From positions 1 through 44,118 of IMG/VR virus record IMGVR_UViG_3300046007_002916: 44,118 nucleotides of DNA. One strand, written 5' to 3'. Each line of letters opens with the position of its first letter. The first letter of the stretch is position 1. The position numbers and the translations under genes are program-made. This stretch comes from a virus. Under the pieces are notes generated by a model. That model saw only the letters and a program-made list of their open reading frames with translations. It made no database searches and was not told the origin of the DNA. This document shows, one piece after another, positions 22,738-28,475 of the stretch.

Positions 22738-24569
22738 CATACAGCAACACCTTCACGCCGCCATCGACCTCGACAAACGTCGTCGCATTCACGGGGATGC
22801 CGAAGCGCACCAGGAATACGGCCAAGCGATTGCTGCCTGGCAATGGCGACGGCTCCACGCTTTCGCTTGATTTCACCACGGGTGTCCTTGACCCGCGCCT
22901 GACGTTCACGCGCAGCACCAACGCCACCTTCATCAACTCGCAGGGGTACGTCCAGTACGCCAATGCGAACATCATGAAGCAGTCGGAAAATTGCGGGTCG
23001 TGGTCAGGAGGGCAGAACATCGCGCCTACTGCCGATGCGGCTGTTGCCCCAAACGGAACCCAGACTGCGGATCAACTAAACCTTCTTGCCACTAGTTTCA
23101 GGTATCAAGTTACAGCAAGTGTCTACGCTGTCGGTCAGCCCTATGTTGCTAGTATCTGGATGCGTACCGTTTCTGGAACCGCATCTGTCGGGTTCAGAAT
23201 CGCAAACACGAACACCGGATCCAATAGTGCTATCGCAACTTGCTCTGTCACGGAAACATGGCAGCGGTTCAATACCCCCGCATTTACGCTGACTGATACG
23301 GCAAATCGCACGATTGACGTTGGAGTCGATCAGCGATCAATCGTAAGCGGACCAAACGTGGCGGCGAACATCTATGTCTGGGGACTGCAAGTTCAGCCGG
23401 GTACTTCTGCTGGCGAATATCTGCCAACGACCACGACAGAGGAATTCGATACCCCCCGCTTCGACTACGACCCAACCACGCTAGCTCCTCGCGGGCTGCT
23501 GATTGAGGGAAGCGCGGCTACTCTTGTTGCTAGAAGTCAGGCTCTAAATCAATCTTCGTGGCTCAAAACTTCAGCAACGAGTATTTCTGAAACAGGTACA
23601 GGCTCTCCGGCAAATGACGCAACATCTAATGTCCTAACGTGGACAAATGGAACGGCAGTAGGGAATGCGTACACGGAGCAATCGGGGCTTCCTGTGTCTG
23701 CTAGTCAGCCGTATACATGGAGTGTGTGGCTGAAGAACCGTGGCAATCGCCGCGTATCGGTATTCGGATTTACCAAGACATCAGCAAATGCCTTTGCAGG
23801 CAACTTGGAAATGACCATTGATTTCAGCGTGGCAACTCCAACCGCAACCATTACTACATCTACCAATTTTACCAGTACGTCGGCAGTTACGCCGGTTGCG
23901 TTTGGAAACGGGTGGTACCGCTGCGTGATGATTGGAACGACTCCAAGCAACGCGGCTGTAACTGGTTTTGGTATCTCAAACAAAGATGCTGTCCCAGCAA
24001 GTGGAACAAACGGCTGCGAGGTTTGGGGCGCACAACTGGAAGCAGGAACTGGCGCATCCTCGTACATCCCGACCGGGGCAAGCACGGGCAGCAGGGCAGA
24101 GGATACCTGCTATATGGACGGGACAAACTTCTCGTCTTGGTACAGCGCATCCACGCAGACTGGAACGCTGTTTGCAGACATCACGCACTCCGCATTGGCA
24201 AATGCAAACGGTGGAATCGAACTTGGAAACGGCTTGGGAAGCCAAACATCCTCCAATCGCGTGTCTTTGCGTCGGGATGTGGCAATTGTGGATGGAGTCA
24301 GTTCTATTACGGTGTCTCCAACTGGTGCATCGCAGCGATTCAAGACGGCAATCGCGTTTGCTCCAGGAACAGGCAACACGGCTGCTTGTCGAAACGGCGG
24401 AACCGTCAGCAATCCGGCACAAGCGGCGGGGACACTCAGCGGAATCAACGCGCTGAAGTTTTACATTGATGCGTCACCAGCTCTGCGACCGTATGGCTGG
24501 ATTCGGCAGGTGAAGGTGTGGCCCACCAACATTGCAAACACAACCCTTCAAGCAATTACGACCCTCTGA
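22734..24569 (+). CDS. Second tail fibre/spike-like protein (611 aa), AT-shifted
   Basis: The ATG at 22734 overlaps the terminase stop. The 611-residue product contains two similar beta-sandwich-like halves: residues ~80-225 (QSENCGSWSGGQ..., VYAVGQPYVASIWMRTVSG, IYVWGLQVQPGTSAGEYLPTT) and ~270-430 (ARSQALNQSSWLKTS..., QPYTWSVWLKNRG, CEVWGAQLEAGTGASSYIPTGAS). Each resembles carbohydrate-binding folds in phage spikes. The C-terminal part looks like a LamG-type domain. From about 23080 the DNA has more A/T in third positions than the surrounding virion genes, suggesting recent acquisition. It probably binds host surface glycans; no hydrolase residues are evident. Confidence 0.75.
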   Translation: MTYSNTFTPPSTSTNVVAFTGMPKRTRNTAKRLLPGNGDGSTLSLDFTTGVLDPRLTFTRSTNATFINSQGYVQYANANIMKQSENCGSWSGGQNIAPTADAAVAPNGTQTADQLNLLATSFRYQVTASVYAVGQPYVASIWMRTVSGTASVGFRIANTNTGSNSAIATCSVTETWQRFNTPAFTLTDTANRTIDVGVDQRSIVSGPNVAANIYVWGLQVQPGTSAGEYLPTTTTEEFDTPRFDYDPTTLAPRGLLIEGSAATLVARSQALNQSSWLKTSATSISETGTGSPANDATSNVLTWTNGTAVGNAYTEQSGLPVSASQPYTWSVWLKNRGNRRVSVFGFTKTSANAFAGNLEMTIDFSVATPTATITTSTNFTSTSAVTPVAFGNGWYRCVMIGTTPSNAAVTGFGISNKDAVPASGTNGCEVWGAQLEAGTGASSYIPTGASTGSRAEDTCYMDGTNFSSWYSASTQTGTLFADITHSALANANGGIELGNGLGSQTSSNRVSLRRDVAIVDGVSSITVSPTGASQRFKTAIAFAPGTGNTAACRNGGTVSNPAQAAGTLSGINALKFYIDASPALRPYGWIRQVKVWPTNIANTTLQAITTL

Positions 24570-24570
24570 C

Positions 24571-24873
24571 ATGGACTACCTACTCCGCTCAAACACAGAG
24601 TCCGCTCTTGACGATGCACTCATTGCCGCTGGCGTGGCGCAGGAAGTCACCGATGCCGATGGCGAAGTCACCGTGCAGCCCGTGACAGGGGTCACGCTAG
24701 ACCGTATCGGCGCAATCCCGGCTCGGGTGGACGAGGAGAACGTCATCATCAGCCCTGGCGACCCCCGCTACCACGCCAACCTCCGGGTCAGCATTGAGCT
24801 GACCAAGGACCAAGAGGACGCCCTGCCGGTCTTCACCCCCGCCCCTAGCATCCCCTACCGGGTGTTCATCTGA
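24571..24873 (+). CDS. Conserved phage protein downstream of fibre gene (100 aa)
   Basis: The ATG at 24571 follows the fibre stop by one base. The protein (MDYLLRSNTESALDDALIAAGVAQ..., ending PAPSIPYRVFI) resembles small proteins often found after phage fibre genes, with alternating helix, beta and Pro-rich segments (RIGAIPARVDEENVIISPG, YHANLRVSIELTKDQEDALP). A role as fibre accessory or assembly factor is suggested by position only. A 16-bp inverted repeat starts nine bases after its stop. Confidence 0.65.
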   Translation: MDYLLRSNTESALDDALIAAGVAQEVTDADGEVTVQPVTGVTLDRIGAIPARVDEENVIISPGDPRYHANLRVSIELTKDQEDALPVFTPAPSIPYRVFI

Positions 24874-24881
24874 ACAACCCC

Positions 24882-24963
24882 TAGGATGCCCCAGGATGCG
24901 TCCGGTTCTCCCAGACCACCACAGGTAGCCAAAGACTCCCCAAACGAATCCTGGGGCATCCTA
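24882..24963 (+). repeat. Perfect 16-bp inverted repeat at end of late genes
   Basis: TAGGATGCCCCAGGAT at 24882-24897 is exactly complementary to 24948-24963, separated by 50 bases. It lies directly after the last fibre-associated gene. It could be a late transcription terminator, an mRNA 3' protector, or part of the packaging junction. There is no T tract. Confidence 0.75.
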
Positions 24964-24983
24964 AGGGCCTTACAAGGCAATCT

Positions 24984-25013
24984 CGGAACAGTCCCCATCC
25001 CGGAACTGTCCCC
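24984..25013 (+). repeat. Short direct repeat CGGAAC[A/T]GTCCCC
   Basis: CGGAACAGTCCCC (24984-24996) is repeated as CGGAACTGTCCCC (25001-25013) with one change. It lies in the 655-base non-coding junction between late genes and the HExxH gene. The role is unknown. Confidence 0.5.
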
Positions 25014-25254
25014 AAGACCAAACAGGCACCCCAACCCCGTGACACCTATGGAAGCAGCGAAGGTTGCTGTCCAAACCGCCCTGGGCCGGTCAAGAGTCCA
25101 GGTGCCAATCCTCCGCGAGGCTCTGGCTTCGATGACGACAGGATCGTTGTCGCTGCCATCCTCCTGTCCGTGATAGATACTTGGGAGATCCTTCGGTGAT
25201 CCTCAGGACCATCATCCACCGGATCGTCCGTATGGGACAAGGTATCCAGAAGCT

Positions 25255-25340
25255 AGGGTTACCTAGGGTAGTCAAGGATAGGTAAGGGTAGACTTAGGGT
25301 TATCTAAGGGTAAACCTAGGGTAAGACAAGGATAGATAGG
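25255..25340. repeat. Helically phased AGGG/AGGA array, candidate genome-end repeat
   Basis: AGG[G/A] cores begin at 25255, 25265, 25275, 25285, 25296, 25307, 25318 and 25329, and a final AGG at 25338. The mean spacing is about 10.4 bp, one DNA helical turn. T7 has arrays of short CCTAAAG repeats next to its terminal repeat (SRL and SRR), and this array is at the same place in the gene order. The phase suggests a protein contacting one face of the helix. Little protein-coding signal is present from 24874 to 25528. Confidence 0.7.
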
Positions 25341-25364
25341 TTTGGGGTAGGGGGTCTACTGACT

Positions 25365-25389
25365 TAAGTCCTTATCAGACAAGGACTTA
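25365..25389. repeat. Nine-bp inverted repeat between the two AGGG arrays
   Basis: TAAGTCCTT (25365-25373) and AAGGACTTA (25381-25389) are perfectly complementary around a 7-base centre. They sit between the two AGGG arrays, where the terminal repeat of a T7-like genome would be expected. Confidence 0.65.
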
Positions 25390-25444
25390 CGGATAATGGA
25401 TGAATGGGGATACAGTTCTGGGTAAGTATGGCAGAATTGATCCA

Positions 25445-25485
25445 AGGAGTCTGAGGGTTGACTTAAGGTTATCTAAGGGATAGGG
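25445..25485. repeat. Second AGGG cluster, direct repeat of the first
   Basis: AGG cores recur at 25445, 25454, 25466 and 25476. The 20-mer at 25460-25479 differs at one base from 25291-25310, a direct repeat 169 bp apart. The order array, ~110-bp segment with dyad, array parallels SRR, terminal repeat, SRL of a T7 concatemer junction. Confidence 0.65.
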
Positions 25486-25528
25486 ACTAGACGGAGACCC
25501 TGCTCGGTGTTGGGCTATGGAGACCAAC

Positions 25529-25792
25529 ATGGCCAAGGGAGACAAGACAGTCAGCATCCGAGGGAAGAGGTGGAGGATCAGGTTCGTACCGAACCTCGGG
25601 GACAAGTGGGGGGAATGCGACTACGAGTCCAGGGTCCTCAGGGTTGCCTTCGGGCAATCAGAGAAGGACGAACTGGACACCCTGGTCCATGAGATCCTCC
25701 ATGCTGCCACAGAGCTCGAGGAGGATGCCGTGGGGCAAACCGCTGAGGCTATTGCCGGGGTACTCTGGGGATTCGGGTGGCGTAAGACCTGA
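25529..25792 (+). CDS. Small HExxH putative metallopeptidase (87 aa)
   Basis: The 87-residue protein carries VHEILHAAT with H54, E55 and H58, a zinc-peptidase signature, and later glutamates (ELEED, around 62-66) that could supply a third ligand. A beta-rich N-terminus (KTVSIRGKRWRIRFVPN) precedes it. Similar HE-[IM]-LHA proteins occur in phages and bacteria as uncharacterised minimal metallopeptidases. The ATG at 25529 is preceded by GGAG with good spacing; an ATG at 25517 has none. It is the last gene before the terminator at 26040. As no familiar endolysin is present, a role in cell-wall cleavage is possible but speculative. Confidence 0.75.
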   Translation: MAKGDKTVSIRGKRWRIRFVPNLGDKWGECDYESRVLRVAFGQSEKDELDTLVHEILHAATELEEDAVGQTAEAIAGVLWGFGWRKT

Positions 25793-26039
25793 GGTTTAGG
25801 CGCAAAGTTGCGAAGTGGTATATCGGGGGTGCTTCCGCCAGGTTCCCCCCGGGCCGGCATCGCGCCCGCCCACGCGCCCGGATCCGCGCACGTTCCGCCA
25901 CCAAACGACACGCCGCCGCGCCACGTGCCGCACGAACACGCTAGACGTTCCCGCACGACCACGGGATCAAACATCCGGTGCGTGTGTCACGCCCGTCATG
26001 CGTGAGGGGTGAGGCGAAGACGCTGGGGAAATTGAAACG
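25793..26039 (+). other. Non-coding GC-rich spacer
   Basis: This stretch between the HExxH gene and the terminator is very GC-rich with many CG dinucleotides (around 25855-25930). Open frames here lack ribosome-binding sites and show no protein-like composition. No repeat or promoter was identified. It may contain part of the terminal repeat of the packaged genome. Confidence 0.4.
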
Positions 26040-26076
26040 ATGCCTACATTTGATTGTAGGCATTTCGCATTTTTTG
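26040..26076 (+). terminator. Terminator at late/early boundary
   Basis: ATGCCTACA (26040-26048) pairs perfectly with TGTAGGCAT (26055-26063) around TTTGAT, followed by TTCGCATTTTTT. The run of six T begins seven bases after the stem, so the fit to an intrinsic terminator is good but not ideal. It would stop late transcripts just before the early promoter. Confidence 0.75.
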
Positions 26077-26087
26077 GAGATTGACTA

Positions 26088-26116
26088 TTGCAGGATCGGA
26101 ATAGTGGCGATATAGT
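26088..26116 (+). promoter_or_regulatory. Host sigma70-type early promoter
   Basis: TTGCAG (26088-26093) and TATAGT (26111-26116) are separated by exactly 17 bp. Transcription would start at about 26121-26123, the first base of a stem-loop. The position matches T7's A1-A3 promoters: after the genome-end region and before the first early genes. A TTGACT seven bases upstream of the chosen -35 would give a 24-bp spacer and is rejected. Confidence 0.75.
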
Positions 26117-26120
26117 GATG

Positions 26121-26145
26121 GTGTCGCGGGCGTAATCCGCGACAC
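26121..26145 (+). promoter_or_regulatory. 5'-terminal stem-loop of early transcript, loop GCGTAAT
   Basis: GTGTCGCGG (26121-26129) pairs with CCGCGACAC (26137-26145) around GCGTAAT. The same 7-base loop caps stem I of three of the four ribozymes downstream, one base differing in the fourth. The hairpin begins at the predicted transcription start but has no ribozyme core around it. It therefore imitates the 5' end that ribozyme cleavage would give every other early mRNA. Its stem sequence is unrelated to the ribozyme stems, so the loop is what is conserved. Confidence 0.75.
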
Positions 26146-26172
26146 GCACAACGCAAGAAAGTAGGAACCACA

Positions 26173-26271
26173 ATGCTCTGCACCGTCCTGATTGCCACGC
26201 AATGCTGCTGCGCCCTTGTGGCCGGAGCGGCCATCATCAGCAACGTTCTCCGCGCCGCCCGCAACGCCTAA
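26173..26271 (+). CDS. First early gene: 32-aa hydrophobic peptide
   Basis: An ATG at 26173 after the leader GAAAGTAGGAACCACA encodes MLCTVLIATQCCCALVAGAAIISNVLRAARNA. It has one hydrophobic segment with three consecutive Cys and a basic C-terminal tail, so a single-pass inner-membrane peptide is likely. The GAAAGTAGGA leader is shared with other early genes, which supports translation. It is the first gene of the operon; function is unknown, though early phage peptides often alter host envelope or enzymes. Confidence 0.6.
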   Translation: MLCTVLIATQCCCALVAGAAIISNVLRAARNA

Positions 26272-26295
26272 CCGTCAACCGAAAGTAGGAACACA

Positions 26296-26754
26296 ATGGA
26301 AATCTCTCGCCGTATCGGTTACTTCACCGCGCAAGCAAACGCGAACATCCGCCGCGACAACCCGCAATACACAGAAGCACAACTACATGAAGAGGGTTTG
26401 CTCTTCGATGACAACGATATGTTCCGGGCGCAGGGAATCAACCACGCAGACTGCTACATCGGCACGGACGATGCGTCCATTTGGGCTATCAAGTTTGGCA
26501 CGGCCTACCCGGACTACTGTCTGTGCTATGAAGGTACGAACGTGGAGAGCATGGATACGTTCACGCATGAGGAAGAACGGTGGAGCGTGGAATTGTACGA
26601 ATTGAAACTCCGCGACACCAACGAATCCATCTACGCGGTGGAGCGTTCGGACGATACCGGACGGCCCGTGGTCACGTTCTACGAATGTCCTGCGGAGGCG
26701 CAGGATGCGTTCGATGGGGAATGCGGTGAGGATATGGATGGTGGTCGCTGCTGA
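26296..26754 (+). CDS. Highly acidic early protein (152 aa)
   Basis: This protein has about 33 Asp/Glu against about 12 Lys/Arg, spread along its length with a very acidic C-terminus (CGEDMDGGRC). It is preceded by CGAAAGTAGGAACACA, the shared early leader. T7's early gene 0.3 encodes Ocr, an acidic DNA mimic that blocks type I restriction enzymes. The position and charge are similar, but no sequence similarity to Ocr was recognised. It contains several aromatic and Cys residues (DYCLCYEGTN) and no known motif. The first ribozyme begins about ten bases after its stop. Confidence 0.8.
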   Translation: MEISRRIGYFTAQANANIRRDNPQYTEAQLHEEGLLFDDNDMFRAQGINHADCYIGTDDASIWAIKFGTAYPDYCLCYEGTNVESMDTFTHEEERWSVELYELKLRDTNESIYAVERSDDTGRPVVTFYECPAEAQDAFDGECGEDMDGGRC

Positions 26755-26763
26755 CCACACGCC

Positions 26764-26822
26764 GCCCGAAACCGCCTACGGGCGGTCCGTCCGGAGCGTA
26801 ATTCCGGATGCTGATGATGGGC
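26764..26822 (+). ncRNA. Type II hammerhead-like ribozyme, copy 1
   Basis: Elements in order: GCCC (26764-26767, stem II), GAA (26768-26770), stem III ACCGCC/GGCGGT (26771-26776, 26781-26786) capped by TACG (a UNCG tetraloop), C17 at 26787, stem I (26788-26795 with 26803-26810) capped by GCGTAAT, CTGATGA (26811-26817), one extra T, GGGC (26819-26822, stem II). The predicted cut is between 26787 and 26788. It lies between the acidic gene and the next early gene, and the upstream product would end in the stem III hairpin. The extra base before stem II departs from the standard core. Confidence 0.85.
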
Positions 26823-26854
26823 AGACACTCCATTACCGAAAGTAGGATTTCGCA

Positions 26855-27199
26855 ATGCCACAGATGGATATTGAAATCAAGGGTTCACGGATCATCGTCA
26901 ACGGCGTCCCCGTTCGAATCCCCCAGCGCGCAACGCTTGACGAGTCCGACCTCAAGCGCGGCGAGGTTTGCTTCTTCTTCTTGGATTCCTACGTCACCCT
27001 GCGATTCCGACCGGAGCCGCCATCGTCCAATTGTGGGACGTTTGCGCTGACGGTCGAAGCAGCGCACCCGGAGATGGAGGAAATCGAAGCGACTCTCCCG
27101 ATGCTTGCTTGCGAATTCTTGGAGGGGACCGGGGACGCCAGGCTTTCCCGATTCCTGCGGGCGGTGTGTGCGCCCGTCCGGAAGGGAGGATCCCGCTAA
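26855..27199 (+). CDS. Early protein of unknown function (114 aa)
   Basis: The ATG at 26855 is preceded by CGAAAGTAGGATTTCGCA, the common early leader. The 114-residue product begins with beta-type sequence (MDIEIKGSRIIVNGVPVRIP), continues with CFFFLDSYVTLRFRPEP, and ends with a helical basic part (FLEGTGDARLSRFLRAVCAPVRKGG). No known motif is seen. It should be the first gene on the mRNA released by ribozyme 1, with a 5' stem-loop about 45 bases before the start codon. Its stop overlaps the next ATG. Confidence 0.75.
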   Translation: MPQMDIEIKGSRIIVNGVPVRIPQRATLDESDLKRGEVCFFFLDSYVTLRFRPEPPSSNCGTFALTVEAAHPEMEEIEATLPMLACEFLEGTGDARLSRFLRAVCAPVRKGGSR

Positions 27200-27489
27200 T
27201 GCAATTCTTCCACGCTCACCTGGCTACCCCGAACTTCGATTTCGATGGCTACGGCGAAACCCCGGAACACGCGGCGGGGGCTTTGATTGAATCCCTACGT
27301 CTTCACGGCAAGGGATACAAACTTCCCGCATCATGGTATTTCCAATTCCTTCCGGATGCCGTGGTACGGGAAATCCGCACCAATGAACCGTATCGGGACG
27401 GGGAGCGAATCAATACCGTTTCCCCGTGGAATGGCGCGAACAATTCTAATGGGCGCATCCTGCGTACCGGGCGTGTCGTTTGGGATTGA
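27199..27489 (+). CDS. Early conserved phage protein (96 aa)
   Basis: The ATG at 27199 overlaps the preceding stop (TAATG) and has GGAGGA upstream. The 96-residue protein begins MQFFHAHLATPNFDFDGYGETPEHAAGALIESLRLHG, which resembles small proteins recalled from other phages; YRDGERI appears later. Its first ~40 residues suggest a strand-helix unit. Function is unknown. It is translationally coupled to its upstream neighbour, and ribozyme 2 begins 13 bases after its stop. Confidence 0.75.
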   Translation: MQFFHAHLATPNFDFDGYGETPEHAAGALIESLRLHGKGYKLPASWYFQFLPDAVVREIRTNEPYRDGERINTVSPWNGANNSNGRILRTGRVVWD

Positions 27490-27501
27490 TTCATCGCCGC
27501 C

Positions 27502-27560
27502 GCCCGAAACCGGCTAGCGCCGGTCCGCCAGGAGCGTAATTCCCGGCGCTGACGATGGGC
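27502..27560 (+). ncRNA. Type II hammerhead-like ribozyme, copy 2
   Basis: GCCC (27502-27505), GAA (27506-27508), stem III ACCGGC/GCCGGT (27509-27514, 27519-27524) with loop TAGC, C17 at 27525, stem I (27526-27533 with 27541-27548, one A-C mismatch) with loop GCGTAAT (27534-27540), CTGACGA (27549-27555), extra T, GGGC (27557-27560). The C at position 7 of the core, where copies 1 and 4 have T, is the one position that is free to vary in hammerheads. The predicted cut is between 27525 and 27526. Confidence 0.85.
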
Positions 27561-27587
27561 AGACTCCCGAGCTTGAAAGGTATCCCG

Positions 27588-28094
27588 ATGAAAGTCTCCG
27601 AATTCAATTCCATCCATCCTCTCGCGGCGGCGGTGCGTGTGCAACTGGGGCGAAATTCGATTCCCGAAACGCTCCAAATCCTGGCCGACGTTCGCCGTGG
27701 TGGTGCCGATGCCGGGTTTAGTGGGTTCTGCTACTACGCCGATACCCTGGATTTCGCCAAGCGTAACCGTGGCGCGATTGTGGAATCCCTGATTTCCGAC
27801 GCGGATGATTTGGGGGAGGGGAAGGGGATTTCCGGTGCGGTGCGTGTCGTCAAGGGGTTCCGGTGCGTTGAAGGGGTATCCGAGGATTCCATATTGGCGG
27901 TGCTACTTCCGTCCTACTCCCGGACGCCGGTGCGAAGCTCCGAGGGATCCCGAAAGCGCCGAGAGGGGGGCGGACGTTCCCGTCAATTTTTCCCAGCATG
28001 GGCGGACCAGGACGAATGCGACACGGTGCTAAACGGGCTTGCTTGGTACGCCCTGGAAACCGTTGCCCATGCGGCGGAATCTTTGCGGGACTAA
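27588..28094 (+). CDS. Early conserved phage protein (168 aa)
   Basis: The ATG at 27588 is preceded by TTGAAAGGTATCCCG, a variant of the shared leader. The 168-residue product contains GFSGFCYYADTLDFAKRNRGAIVESLISDADDLG (residues ~43-76), a stretch typical of a family of phage proteins of unknown function (DUF7222-like by recollection), then a Ser/Arg-rich linker (~108-130) and a C-terminal segment with NGLAWYALETVAHAAE. No catalytic motif is evident. It is the first gene on the mRNA that ribozyme 2 would release. Confidence 0.75.
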   Translation: MKVSEFNSIHPLAAAVRVQLGRNSIPETLQILADVRRGGADAGFSGFCYYADTLDFAKRNRGAIVESLISDADDLGEGKGISGAVRVVKGFRCVEGVSEDSILAVLLPSYSRTPVRSSEGSRKRREGGGRSRQFFPAWADQDECDTVLNGLAWYALETVAHAAESLRD

Positions 28095-28133
28095 CCGTCT
28101 CGATGTCGATACACTCCCCAAATAGGAACAACT

Positions 28134-28379
28134 ATGCGCCGCACCACCTACACCGTTTCCGATTCCATTTCCCGCATCGTCCGATTGGTTGACGCTGGAT
28201 CCTGGCGAACGTCCCGCGTGTCCGCGTACCGGATCATTTCGGAATGCCAGGAGCTCACCGACGGGGATTCCGTTTCCCTGCTGACGGATGCCGAGCGTTC
28301 CTGGTTGACCGGCGCCGTTGTCTGGGTTTCCGAATCGTTGGAGGATGCTGCACGTGGGGAAGGGATCTACATGGATTGA
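28134..28379 (+). CDS. Early protein of unknown function (81 aa)
   Basis: The ATG at 28134 follows AATAGGAACAACT, a reduced form of the early leader, with no ribozyme in the 39-base gap before it. The 81-residue product (MRRTTYTVSDSISRIVRLVDAGSWRTSRVSAYRIISECQ...) has a basic N-terminal half and acidic C-terminal half (SESLEDAARGEGIYMD) and is probably helical. It shares an mRNA with the preceding gene. No family is recognised. Confidence 0.7.
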   Translation: MRRTTYTVSDSISRIVRLVDAGSWRTSRVSAYRIISECQELTDGDSVSLLTDAERSWLTGAVVWVSESLEDAARGEGIYMD

Positions 28380-28384
28380 CCGCC

Positions 28385-28444
28385 GCCCGAAACCGGCCTA
28401 GTGCCGGTCTAGCCCGAGCGTAATTCGGGCTACTGACGATGGGC
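28385..28444 (+). ncRNA. Type II hammerhead-like ribozyme, copy 3
   Basis: GCCC (28385-28388), GAA (28389-28391), stem III ACCGGC/GCCGGT (28392-28397, 28403-28408) with loop CTAGT, C17 at 28409, a perfect 8-bp stem I (28410-28417 with 28425-28432) with loop GCGTAAT (28418-28424), CTGACGA (28433-28439), extra T, GGGC (28441-28444). Stem I differs from copy 1 at several pairs on both strands, a clear covariation. The predicted cut is between 28409 and 28410, and the element begins six bases after the upstream stop. Confidence 0.88.
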
Positions 28445-28475
28445 AGAATTCCCAGGATTGAAAGTAGGAAATCGA

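Noticed and set aside
24886-25173. A 95-codon open frame in the late/early junction.
   Set aside because: It starts inside the 16-bp inverted repeat, has no ribosome-binding site, and its composition is Pro/Ser-rich without motifs.
25200-25490. The AGGG region as a CRISPR array.
   Set aside because: Units are ~10 bp without spacers, so this is a phased short-repeat array.
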